Assembly (NCBI RefSeq): GCF_010645065.1
Contig: NZ_JAADZW010000009.1
Span: 105,624 to 169,623, forward strand
From: Flavobacterium fluviatile
Lineage (GTDB): Bacteria; Bacteroidota; Bacteroidia; Flavobacteriales; Flavobacteriaceae
DNA: 64,000 nt
Direction of reading: 5' to 3'
The notes beneath the pieces are model-generated. The model did no database searches. It was not told where the DNA came from and saw only the letters and a program-made list of their open reading frames with translations. Position 1 is the first letter of the stretch. Each line of letters opens with the position of its first letter. Positions 1-8,288 of the stretch are shown here, piece after piece. Made by a program: the position numbers and the translations under genes.

Positions 1-54
1 CAAATTTTCCATAATTTTATTGGAGGGGTAAAAATAATTATTTACTTTTATGGC

Positions 55-390
55 GTGAAAATATTCAGCTTTATACTAACTATTTACCTGCTAAGCCTCT
101 CAGCCATTACCTGTGCTGACGCCGATATGTATAGTTCTGTTTCAAAATCTGCCGAGATATCACAATCCAATCATAATGAAGGCACTTCACATAAAGGCGA
201 AACAGATTTATGCTCTCCTTTTTGCAGCTGCGCCTGCTGCGGAATCCAGGTGGTTAACAACCTGAATGCTATTTCTTTTGATTTCCCTGTTATCATTCCA
301 GAAATTCCCCCTAAGGTATCTCAATACCAATCCATTTTAATATCTAGCTTCACTGGAAGCATTTGGCAGCCCCCTCAGATTAATTCATAA
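55..390 (+). CDS. small Cys-rich secreted protein (DUF6660-like)
   Basis: A 111-residue protein starting at GTG. It has an N-terminal hydrophobic signal segment (about residues 4-21, ending near a Cys), then a Cys cluster of the form CSPFCSCACCG at about residues 53-63 and a C-terminal SIWQPPQ motif. A second protein with the same architecture lies at 12617-12955 on the other strand (SFCQCASCCG, then CIWQPPQ), so the pair defines a family. I believe it matches the Bacteroidota family DUF6660, from memory. Its place just upstream of a CzcA pump suggests metal binding or sensing in the periplasm or outer membrane; that is inference. No ATG alternative precedes the signal segment. Confidence 0.7.
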   Translation: MKIFSFILTIYLLSLSAITCADADMYSSVSKSAEISQSNHNEGTSHKGETDLCSPFCSCACCGIQVVNNLNAISFDFPVIIPEIPPKVSQYQSILISSFTGSIWQPPQINS

Positions 391-467
391 TATTATTGCC
401 ATCCGGCAGTTGCACAACTGTGATGTATGCCGATATGTTCATAATAGTATCAATTAATTATGTCAAA

Positions 468-611
468 ATGATAAAATCAAAAAAAAAGGCACTACAGCCT
501 AAAAAACCTTATGCAGTTCTGCGAACAATTATCACAGTTTTGATTTGTCTTTTACTGCTTTTGGGGATAGGTGCAAGAATTTACCACTTCTTCACGGTAC
601 ACCGTCCTTAA
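468..611 (+). CDS. small single-pass membrane protein, 47 aa
   Basis: Starting at ATG 468 the ORF encodes a Lys-rich N terminus (about 15 residues) followed by one strongly hydrophobic helix of about 20 residues rich in Ile, Val and Leu, and a short basic tail. An in-frame TTG at 396 would give 71 residues, but the extra N terminus looks unstructured. The gene sits between the Cys-rich gene and the CzcA pump gene on the same strand, so it may belong to the same transcription unit. I do not recognise the family; a small accessory subunit of the pump is possible but unproven. Confidence 0.4.
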   Translation: MIKSKKKALQPKKPYAVLRTIITVLICLLLLLGIGARIYHFFTVHRP

Positions 612-759
612 AAGAACAAGCAAATTCATTTCATACTGTACTTAGAGAAGTGCTCACCTGCATTTAGCAGTGCCCGTCATTTGGCATGCCAATAAAGCCG
701 AACAAACATGGGAGAGATCATCAAAAACCGCTTTTATACATTTAATTTACAACAAGATA

Positions 760-3700
760 ATGTTAGATAAAATAATTCATTTTAGTATCAATAATAAGTT
801 TATTATTGGACTATTCACCCTGGTACTAATAGCTGTAGGGAGCTATTCGCTTTACACGCTCCCTATCGATGCATTACCGGATATTACCAACAACCAGGTA
901 CAGATTATTACCAGCTCCCCTACGCTTGCCACTCAGGAGGTGGAACAATTCATCACCTATCCCATTGAACAGTCTGTAAAATCAATTCCCAGAATGGTCG
1001 AACTTCGTTCAATCAGCCGTTTCGGACTCAGTGTGGTGACAGTGGTATTTGAGGAAAATGTTGATATCTACTGGGCACGCGCCCAAATTGCCGAAAGGAT
1101 CAAAGAAGCGGAGAACATGATACCAAAAGGTGTTGGAGTTCCGGAAATGTCTCCTCTTAGTACCGGATTGGGAGAAATTTACCAATATGTGGTCTTTCCT
1201 AAAAAAGGATATGAAAACAAATTCGATGCTACCAAATTAAGAACAATTCAGGATTGGATTATCAAGCCTCAGCTTATCGGAACAAAAGGAGTTGCGGAAA
1301 TTAACACTCTGGGCGGTGTACTTAAACAATACGAAATAGCCGTTCAGCCTGACAAGCTCAAAAGCATGAATACTACTATAACGGAAATTTTCGATGCACT
1401 GGAAAACAATAATGAAAATACTGGAGGCGCCTATATCGATAAAAAGCCTTACGCTTATTTTATCAGAGGTATTGGTATGGTTAATAATATTGATGATATA
1501 AATAAAATTGTAGTCAAAAACCAAAATGGAATCCCCATTCTAATCCGCGATGTAGCCAAGGTTCAGATTGGCGCCGGAATCCGCTACGGAGCAGTTACCA
1601 AAGATGGCAAAGGAGAAGAGGTGTCAGGGATGGTCATGATGCTGAAAGGCGAAAACAGCGGTGAGATCGTAAAGATCGTAAAGGAAAAAATGGAGCAGAT
1701 CAAAAAATCACTCCCTGAAGGTGTGGATATTGAACCTTTTATGGACCGAACCGTGCTGGTAAATAAAGCTATTTCAACTGTCGAAAAAAATCTTATAGAA
1801 GGTGCCCTTATTGTAATATTCATCCTTGTATTGTTGCTGGGCAACTGGAGAGCCGGGCTTGTAGTGGCTTCTGTTATTCCCCTGGCACTGTTATTTGCCA
1901 TTACGATGATGAAACTATTTGGCGTGAGCGGTAACCTGATGAGCCTTGGCGCTATAGATTTTGGCCTTATTGTCGATGGTGCGGTTATCATTGTGGAAGC
2001 TATTATACACCGACTCCAGGTCAGCAACAAAGGAAAGCTCAGTACAGCGGAAATGAACGAGGAAGTATATCAGGCCTCCTCTAAAATCAGAAGCAGCGCT
2101 GCCTTTGGGGAGATCATCATTCTTATTGTTTATCTGCCCATTCTTGCCCTTGTCGGTATTGAAGGAAAAATGTTCGGCCCTATGGCACAAACCGTTTCTT
2201 TTGCCATTCTGGGCGCTTTTATCCTCTCATTAACCTATGTTCCGATGATGTCTGCCCTGGCCCTTAAAAAAGAAACCGGACATAAGAAAAACATCAGTGA
2301 CAAAATCATCGATGCCATTTACCGCTTCTACAGCCCGCTCTTGGAAAAGGCACTAAAAGTAAGAGCCGTCGTAATAGGCGTTGCCCTGGCTCTATTTGCT
2401 GTTGCTCTGATTATTTTTAATTCACTTGGAGGCGAATTTATACCACAGCTTGACGAAGGAGATATTGCCACACACCTTATTATAGCATCAGGAAGTTCCC
2501 TTTCACAGGAAATAGAAGCCACTACAAAGGCAGAAAAAATACTGAGAGCTAAATTTCCTGAAATCAAAATGATTGTGACCAAGATTGGTAGTGCGGAAAT
2601 CCCGACAGATCCTATGCCGATTGAAGCGGGTGATATGATCATTACCCTGAAAGATAAAAGCGAATGGACTTCAGCTGAGACCAAAGAGGAATTGATGGAA
2701 AAAATGGAAGAGGCCCTTGAGGAGATCCCGGGCGCTTCAACTGAATTTTCACAGCCCATTCAAATGCGTTTCAATGAGCTTATGACAGGAGTAAGAAGCG
2801 ATGTAGCCATTAAGATATTTGGAGAAGATATTGATATGCTGGTAAGCAAAGGTGAAGAAGTGGTACAGCTTATAAAAGGCGTGAAAGGTGTTGCTGATGC
2901 AAAAGCAGAACGTGTTGCCGGTCTGCCACAAATTACAATCCGTTACAATAAAGACAAATTAGCCCTTTACGGCTTAAAAATAGGCGATCTGAACAGGGTT
3001 GTCCGTATGGGGTTCGCAGGTGAGGCCGCAGGTGTTGTGTATGAGGGCGAAAAACGATTTGACATGGTGGTGAGACTGGACAACGAAAGCCGCAAGGATA
3101 TTGAGAACTTAAGAACACTATTCATCACACTGCCTTCGGGAAGCCAGATTCCTCTGGAGCAGATCGCCGATGTAAATTATGAAGACGGGCCTATGCAGAT
3201 CTCACGTGAAAACGGCAAGAGAAGAATTGTTGTCGGTTTTAATGTCCGAGGAGGCGATGTGGAAAGTATTGTAAAGGAAATCCAGGCCAAACTTGATGCG
3301 AAATTAAAATTGCCGGATGGCTATTACACTACCTATGGAGGTTCTTTTGAGAACCTTATTGATGCCAGCAAGCGTCTTTCCATAGCAGTTCCTATAGCGC
3401 TTGGGCTAATTTTAATTTTACTTTATTTCACTTTCAATTCTATCAAACAGTCACTACTGATCTTTACAGCCATTCCATTATCGGCAATTGGCGGAATTTT
3501 TGCACTGTGGATTCGCGATATGCCTTTTAGTATATCTGCCGGTGTGGGCTTTATAGCTTTATTCGGTGTTGCGGTACTTAACGGGATTGTACTTATCGGA
3601 TATTTTAACCAATTAAAAGAGGAAGGCATGCAGGATGTATATGAGAGAATTAGAGAAGGAACCAAAGTCAGACTGCGTCCTGTGGTCATGACAGCAGCAG

Positions 3701-5109
3701 TAGCGTCACTGGGATTCCTTCCAATGGCCATCAGCACCAACGCAGGGGCAGAAGTTCAAAAGCCACTTGCAACAGTTGTCATCGGAGGGCTTATCACGGC
3801 AACATTGTTGACACTGATCGTACTTCCGATCCTTTATCTGTATTTTGAAAAAGGTATTGGCAAGATCAAAAGTCCTGGGAAATCTGCCCTTACTGTTTTG
3901 GCTTTGGCTTTGTTTTCTTTAACAGCCACTGCGCAGGGACCTGTTCAGTCCATTAATTTGGGAACAGCCCTTGACCTTGGTTTGAAAAACAATAAAAGCA
4001 TACAGGCATCCCAGCTCGATACAAAGGCACAATCCCAATTGCTGGGTTCCGCGTGGGATCTTCCAAAAACTGAATTGCTGGGAACTTTCGGAAAAATCAA
4101 CTCGCAGGCCAACGATAAAAATATTAGTGTAACACAGGGCATCAGCCCATTTCAAATCGGTGCCCGCAAAAAACTGCTGACCGAATACAGCAATGCAAGC
4201 CAGACAAGATTAGGTATCACCAAACAGGAAGTAAAATACAGCATTCGACAATCCTGGAACACAATGCTGTATTTTCAAAAGCAGAACCGAATCCTTGAAA
4301 AGCAGAATGTGATTCTGCAGAAGTTTGTAAAGTCAGCAGCCCTGAAATTCCAGACCGGGGAAACCAATTCACTGGAAAAATCTATTGCCCTTGCCAAACA
4401 GCAGGAATTAGAGCAGCGTATTAAGGAAAACAGCACACAGCTGCAGGTTGAAGTGTCCAATTTAAAAACGCTGATGAACCTTGACAGCGATTTTATATCT
4501 TCGGATACTACTTTTGCGCAAATACCTTTTGCTATTGCCGCAGACACATCTCTTGTGAAACAAAATCCCGGGCTTCAGCTTTCGGAGAATCAGGTAAAAA
4601 TTGCCCAGGCCAATTATAAAGTTCAAAAGTCTGTGCTGCTTCCTGATTTTTCAGCAGGCTACTTCATACAATCCATCAGCGGAAGCCAGGATCCTTACAG
4701 CACTGCCATAGCAGATAACTCGCTGCAGTTCCAGGGTTTCTCAGTGGGTGTTTCCCTTCCTGTTTTTGCCGGAAGCGGCGCAGCGAAATCAAAAGCAGCC
4801 AAAACGGTTATAGAGGTAGAAAAAAAGAATTCGGAATACCTGTATGCCCAGGTAAAAACCCAATTTGAACAATTGAACAAACAACTGCAGACCTATCAGT
4901 CGCTGATTGATTTTTATCAGACAACTGCAATTGAAAATGCCAATTCAATAATTCGAAATGCAACAAAGGGATATCAAAACGGGGATATTTCGTATGTCGA
5001 ATATGTTCAGGGTATTGAAACAGCTTCAACGATACAATTAAACTATAATGATGCTGTCAGCAAATACAATCAGACAGTAATTGCAATTCAGTATTTAATA
5101 AATCAATAA
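760..5109 (+). CDS. czcA: CzcA-type RND metal efflux pump fused to a TolC-like outer-membrane factor
   Basis: A 1449-residue protein from ATG 760; a GTG at 670 in frame adds 30 poorly conserved residues. The first 1030 or so residues are a heavy-metal RND pump: N-terminal helix, porter domains, and the TM4 segment with FGLIVDGAVIIVE. This D-x5-D-x6-E pattern is typical of divalent-cation (Zn/Co/Cd) HME pumps rather than the Cu/Ag CusA type. From about residue 1045 a hydrophobic stretch ending in TATAQ resembles a signal peptide and is followed by about 400 residues of a TolC/CzcC-like outer-membrane efflux domain with long helices. Such fusions are known in Bacteroidota. The adaptor gene follows 11 bp downstream. 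The operon would export metal from periplasm or cytoplasm across the outer membrane. Confidence 0.93.
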   Translation: MLDKIIHFSINNKFIIGLFTLVLIAVGSYSLYTLPIDALPDITNNQVQIITSSPTLATQEVEQFITYPIEQSVKSIPRMVELRSISRFGLSVVTVVFEENVDIYWARAQIAERIKEAENMIPKGVGVPEMSPLSTGLGEIYQYVVFPKKGYENKFDATKLRTIQDWIIKPQLIGTKGVAEINTLGGVLKQYEIAVQPDKLKSMNTTITEIFDALENNNENTGGAYIDKKPYAYFIRGIGMVNNIDDINKIVVKNQNGIPILIRDVAKVQIGAGIRYGAVTKDGKGEEVSGMVMMLKGENSGEIVKIVKEKMEQIKKSLPEGVDIEPFMDRTVLVNKAISTVEKNLIEGALIVIFILVLLLGNWRAGLVVASVIPLALLFAITMMKLFGVSGNLMSLGAIDFGLIVDGAVIIVEAIIHRLQVSNKGKLSTAEMNEEVYQASSKIRSSAAFGEIIILIVYLPILALVGIEGKMFGPMAQTVSFAILGAFILSLTYVPMMSALALKKETGHKKNISDKIIDAIYRFYSPLLEKALKVRAVVIGVALALFAVALIIFNSLGGEFIPQLDEGDIATHLIIASGSSLSQEIEATTKAEKILRAKFPEIKMIVTKIGSAEIPTDPMPIEAGDMIITLKDKSEWTSAETKEELMEKMEEALEEIPGASTEFSQPIQMRFNELMTGVRSDVAIKIFGEDIDMLVSKGEEVVQLIKGVKGVADAKAERVAGLPQITIRYNKDKLALYGLKIGDLNRVVRMGFAGEAAGVVYEGEKRFDMVVRLDNESRKDIENLRTLFITLPSGSQIPLEQIADVNYEDGPMQISRENGKRRIVVGFNVRGGDVESIVKEIQAKLDAKLKLPDGYYTTYGGSFENLIDASKRLSIAVPIALGLILILLYFTFNSIKQSLLIFTAIPLSAIGGIFALWIRDMPFSISAGVGFIALFGVAVLNGIVLIGYFNQLKEEGMQDVYERIREGTKVRLRPVVMTAAVASLGFLPMAISTNAGAEVQKPLATVVIGGLITATLLTLIVLPILYLYFEKGIGKIKSPGKSALTVLALALFSLTATAQGPVQSINLGTALDLGLKNNKSIQASQLDTKAQSQLLGSAWDLPKTELLGTFGKINSQANDKNISVTQGISPFQIGARKKLLTEYSNASQTRLGITKQEVKYSIRQSWNTMLYFQKQNRILEKQNVILQKFVKSAALKFQTGETNSLEKSIALAKQQELEQRIKENSTQLQVEVSNLKTLMNLDSDFISSDTTFAQIPFAIAADTSLVKQNPGLQLSENQVKIAQANYKVQKSVLLPDFSAGYFIQSISGSQDPYSTAIADNSLQFQGFSVGVSLPVFAGSGAAKSKAAKTVIEVEKKNSEYLYAQVKTQFEQLNKQLQTYQSLIDFYQTTAIENANSIIRNATKGYQNGDISYVEYVQGIETASTIQLNYNDAVSKYNQTVIAIQYLINQ

Positions 5110-5120
5110 TTTAAGTTATA

Positions 5121-6383
5121 ATGAAAAAAGCAAATATAATATATGCAATAGGTGCTGCTGTAGTAATTGCAATAATCCTTTATTTTACACTTCGCAAAAC
5201 AGCGGCCGAGGTTCCAAAAGAAGAAGCGAAAACCGAAGAAAACCAGGCAGCCGGAATCAAGGAAGTAGAACTAAATGAAGCCCAGTTTAAAGGGTCGCAA
5301 ATAGAACTTGGAGGCTTTTCAAAGAAAAACCTGAGCGATGTTATCAACGCCAATGGTTACACAAAACTGCCTCCACAGAATCAGGCAGATGTATCTGTTT
5401 TTACTACGGGAATCGTGAAAAGCATTTCTGTTATAGAGGGGCAGCGCGTGCAGAAAGGACAAATTATCGCCACCATTGAAAGTCCTGAATTCTCAAAAAT
5501 GCAGGAAGCCTACCTTACTTCAAAAAGCAATTTAGAGTATCTTAAACTGGAATTTGAGAGACAAAAAATCCTGAGCGCTGAGGAAGTGAACTCTAAAAAA
5601 GTATTCCAGCAGACCAAATCCAATTATGAAATTGAAAAGGCGAGATTCAATTCCCTTGCCAAACAGTTAGCAACCTTAAATATTAGCCCAAATGGACCTG
5701 CAACCTCCACAGTGGCTGTAAAAGCGCCTATTTCAGGATTTATAACTGAAATTAACATCAAATTGGGAAGCAATGTTGAGGCCGGAAAACCACTGCTTGG
5801 CATTGTTGATAATTCAAAACTCCATGTCGATCTGCTGGTTTACGAAAAAGACCTGCGCAAGGTCAAACCAGGCCAGGATGTAAGGTTTATTTTGACCAAT
5901 CAGGATAACAGCGAAATCAAGGGGAAAATTTTCAGTGTGGGCAAATCATTTGAGAATGAAACTAAATCCGTTGCCGTGCATGCCGATATCATCAATGAAA
6001 AACAGCAGTTAATTCCTGGAATGTATATAAATGCCCTTATCGATATCGGGGTAAATGCTGTAAGCGCGCTTCCTTTGGAAGCGGTAGTTAAAGCTGACGG
6101 ACGCGAATTTATATTTGTTCTTGAAGAGGGACATAAGGAAGAAGAGGCCCACGATGAAAAGCAGGGGCACGCTCATGAAGATGGAGACAAACACGAGGAA
6201 AGCGAGGGCAAAACCTACCATTTTCAGCGTATTGAAGTAAAAACAGGAACTTCACAATTAGGGTTTATTCAAGTAACGCTGCTTCAGAAAATTGATGCAG
6301 ATTCTAAAATTGTCACCAAAGGCGCATATTATATCCAAAGTCATTTATTGAAGAGTGAAGGCGGCGGAGGTCATGAGCACTAA
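5121..6383 (+). CDS. czcB: CzcB-like periplasmic adaptor (membrane fusion) protein
   Basis: A 420-residue HlyD/CzcB-family adaptor. It has an N-terminal membrane helix (about residues 5-23), a lipoyl/barrel-sandwich half-motif (GIVKSISVIEGQRVQKGQ), a helical hairpin of about 70 residues, the second lipoyl half (KAPISGFITEINIKLG), then a beta-barrel domain. Near residues 335-365 there is a His/Glu-rich insert (HKEEEAHDEKQGHAHEDGDK) and the C terminus ends in GGGGHEH; both are plausible metal ligands. It starts 11 bp after the pump gene and should bridge pump and outer-membrane domain. Confidence 0.93.
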   Translation: MKKANIIYAIGAAVVIAIILYFTLRKTAAEVPKEEAKTEENQAAGIKEVELNEAQFKGSQIELGGFSKKNLSDVINANGYTKLPPQNQADVSVFTTGIVKSISVIEGQRVQKGQIIATIESPEFSKMQEAYLTSKSNLEYLKLEFERQKILSAEEVNSKKVFQQTKSNYEIEKARFNSLAKQLATLNISPNGPATSTVAVKAPISGFITEINIKLGSNVEAGKPLLGIVDNSKLHVDLLVYEKDLRKVKPGQDVRFILTNQDNSEIKGKIFSVGKSFENETKSVAVHADIINEKQQLIPGMYINALIDIGVNAVSALPLEAVVKADGREFIFVLEEGHKEEEAHDEKQGHAHEDGDKHEESEGKTYHFQRIEVKTGTSQLGFIQVTLLQKIDADSKIVTKGAYYIQSHLLKSEGGGGHEH

Positions 6384-6406
6384 ATGATACTATTAAAACA
6401 TTCGAT

Positions 6407-6694
6407 ATGAAAAAAAAAGTCTTGTTTATTGTTTTGATCTTAAACATACTAACAATTTTCTCCTGCAGGCACAATGACCACAAACCCTCTGGCCAGGACG
6501 AGCAAAAACATGAGCATAAGGATGCAGACATGCACACATTAGCGTATGAATGCCCTATGAATTGTGAAAAGGGAAAAGTATATAAATCAAAAGGGAAATG
6601 CCCGGTATGCCAGATGAAACTCATCAGGGTTAACCAGGAAAGCCACCAGGGACATAAACATGACCCAAAAAATCATCAGGGACATGAACATTAG
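6407..6694 (+). CDS. heavy-metal-binding domain lipoprotein
   Basis: A 95-residue lipoprotein precursor: the N terminus has two Lys-rich residues, a hydrophobic core and a lipobox ending in FSC at about residue 20. The mature part is His-rich and contains the compact motif YECPMNCEKG...KGKCPVCQMKL, which matches the small heavy-metal-binding domain (HMBD) often found near Cus/Czc adaptors. The C terminus repeats HQGHKHD/HQGHEH. It follows czcB by 23 bp in the same direction, so co-transcription is likely. Role inferred: periplasmic metal capture or delivery to the pump. Confidence 0.85.
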   Translation: MKKKVLFIVLILNILTIFSCRHNDHKPSGQDEQKHEHKDADMHTLAYECPMNCEKGKVYKSKGKCPVCQMKLIRVNQESHQGHKHDPKNHQGHEH

Positions 6695-6738
6695 GGTGGC
6701 TTTAAGCTGCTAAAACCAGTGAAGGAAATAAATTCAAA

Positions 6739-6772
6739 ACACCAGGTACATCATACAGTGCCTGGTTATTAA
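6739..6772 (+). terminator. weak hairpin after the metal-binding lipoprotein gene
   Basis: A short stem of CCAGG/CCTGG (extended by a G-T and an A-T pair) with a loop of about 10 nt, followed by an AT-rich stretch. It lies between the czc operon and the MgtC-like gene, where a terminator would fit, but lacks a long T run. Confidence 0.3.
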
Positions 6773-6822
6773 AAGATTGAAAAATTTTAATAGTTGGCAA
6801 TTAATTCTTAACTTAGATAGAT

Positions 6823-7287
6823 ATGGACATTAATACAGAGCTGTTTATACTTCCTAGACTACTGGTTTCTTTGGCCTTAGGATTCTTCATAGGCCTTGAC
6901 AGGGAAAGGCACGGTCATGATGCCGGGGTAAGGACATATGCAGCGGTATGTATTGGTGCGACGCTGTTCACTTCCATTACAGTTCATCTCGCATCGGACC
7001 CGGCTGCCGCATCGAGAGTTATAGCAAATATTATCACAGGTGTAGGTTTTCTTGGCGCCGGAATTATTTACAGAAACGATCACAAGGGGGCTTCACATGG
7101 GCTGACAACAGCTGCTACGGTCTGGTGTACATCGGCTGTTGGAGTTGCTGTCGGGCTCAACATGTACATAATTGCTGTGGCAAGTTCTGGCGCCTTGTAT
7201 TTTTTACTTTCACTCCATCACCAGAAGTGGTATATCAGGTGGAAAAAAAAGATAAGATATAACCATACCTGTCATAAGGATTTATAA
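6823..7287 (+). CDS. MgtC/SapB family membrane protein
   Basis: A 154-residue membrane protein with four predicted hydrophobic segments. It carries the MgtC/SapB signatures: LALGFFIGLDRERHGHDAGVRT near residues 15-36, then GVGFLGAGIIYR and HGLTTAATVWCTSAVG. Family members are inner-membrane proteins linked to Mg2+ homeostasis or ATP synthase modulation, but many remain uncharacterised. Position between the czc operon and other metal genes supports an ion-stress role (inference). It lacks the long C-terminal cytoplasmic domain of full-length MgtC. Confidence 0.9.
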   Translation: MDINTELFILPRLLVSLALGFFIGLDRERHGHDAGVRTYAAVCIGATLFTSITVHLASDPAAASRVIANIITGVGFLGAGIIYRNDHKGASHGLTTAATVWCTSAVGVAVGLNMYIIAVASSGALYFLLSLHHQKWYIRWKKKIRYNHTCHKDL

Positions 7288-7356
7288 GCCTTTGGAGGTC
7301 ATTGCTCCAGGTTCCTTAGAAACAAACTTTATTTAACAACTATAAAACGCTGATAA

Positions 7357-8238
7357 ATGCTGGTTAAAAATAATAAAAGTTCCATAGTGTTTTTCATTAG
7401 ATCGATCTGGGTTGATATAGCCGCTATCATAACTTATGCTTTGGTAATCGGCACACTTGATCATAATACCATACTGCGGGAAATTGCAATACCTCTTCCC
7501 ATAACCGCTATTATGGGAACCATAGTGGGATTACTGCTTGCTTTTCGGACAGCACAGTCTTATGACCGCTGGTGGGAGGCAAGAAAAGTTTGGGGAGAAA
7601 TTGTCAATGATTCCAGAACATTAATAAGACAGGTCAGGCAGTTCATGCCTGATTCTGACGATGAATTACAAGAATTTGCACAGAGACAGGTTATCTGGTC
7701 CTATGCTTTATCGGAAAGCCTGAGGAAAATTCCATTTTCCAAGCGTGTCGGCTCTTATCTTGAGCAGCACCATATAAAAGCAAATAATGTTCCTGCCGAA
7801 CTTTTAAACAGACATGCCGATCAGCTCGGAGTGGTATCAAAAAAATTCATAATAAATGAGAATAAACAGGTACAGATCGATACTACTATTGCGCGGCTGA
7901 ATGATGCTATGGGAAAATGCGAAAGAATTAAAAATACGGTATTTCCGAAATCCTACAGCCTGCTGATTCACTTTCTGATTTACCTTCTCACCTCTATCCT
8001 CCCCTTTGGACTTGAAGACAGCTTTCCCGTATTGGAAATTGTCCTTACTATTGTTATATCCACTATGCTAATAGCAGTGGAAAAAACAGCAATCATAATG
8101 CAGGACCCTTTTGAGAACAGTCCGACCGACATACCTATGACGGCACTTTGCGGGGTTATAGAAAACAATATAAAAGAAATTTGCAGCGATAAGGCTATAG
8201 CGCCTATTCAACCAGACTCTTACTATTACATTAACTAG
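7357..8238 (+). CDS. bestrophin-family (UPF0187) membrane channel
   Basis: A 293-residue protein with the bestrophin/UPF0187 layout: N-terminal helix, GTIVGLLLAFRTAQSYDRWWEARK (about residues 52-76), a cytoplasmic helical region, then paired hydrophobic segments near residues 205-245 and the motif DPFENSPTDIPM close to the C terminus. Bacterial bestrophins form pentameric channels, some cation-selective. It lies in a same-strand run with the MgtC-like gene and the P-type ATPase, suggesting co-regulation in ionic or metal stress. Confidence 0.88.
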   Translation: MLVKNNKSSIVFFIRSIWVDIAAIITYALVIGTLDHNTILREIAIPLPITAIMGTIVGLLLAFRTAQSYDRWWEARKVWGEIVNDSRTLIRQVRQFMPDSDDELQEFAQRQVIWSYALSESLRKIPFSKRVGSYLEQHHIKANNVPAELLNRHADQLGVVSKKFIINENKQVQIDTTIARLNDAMGKCERIKNTVFPKSYSLLIHFLIYLLTSILPFGLEDSFPVLEIVLTIVISTMLIAVEKTAIIMQDPFENSPTDIPMTALCGVIENNIKEICSDKAIAPIQPDSYYYIN

Positions 8239-8288
8239 TTATATATTAACCGTGCGGTATTTTCCAATGCCGCAGTAAAAATTACGCT

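Noticed and set aside
1584..2030. 148-residue minus-strand ORF inside czcA
   Set aside because: Shadow of the strongly conserved RND pump frame.
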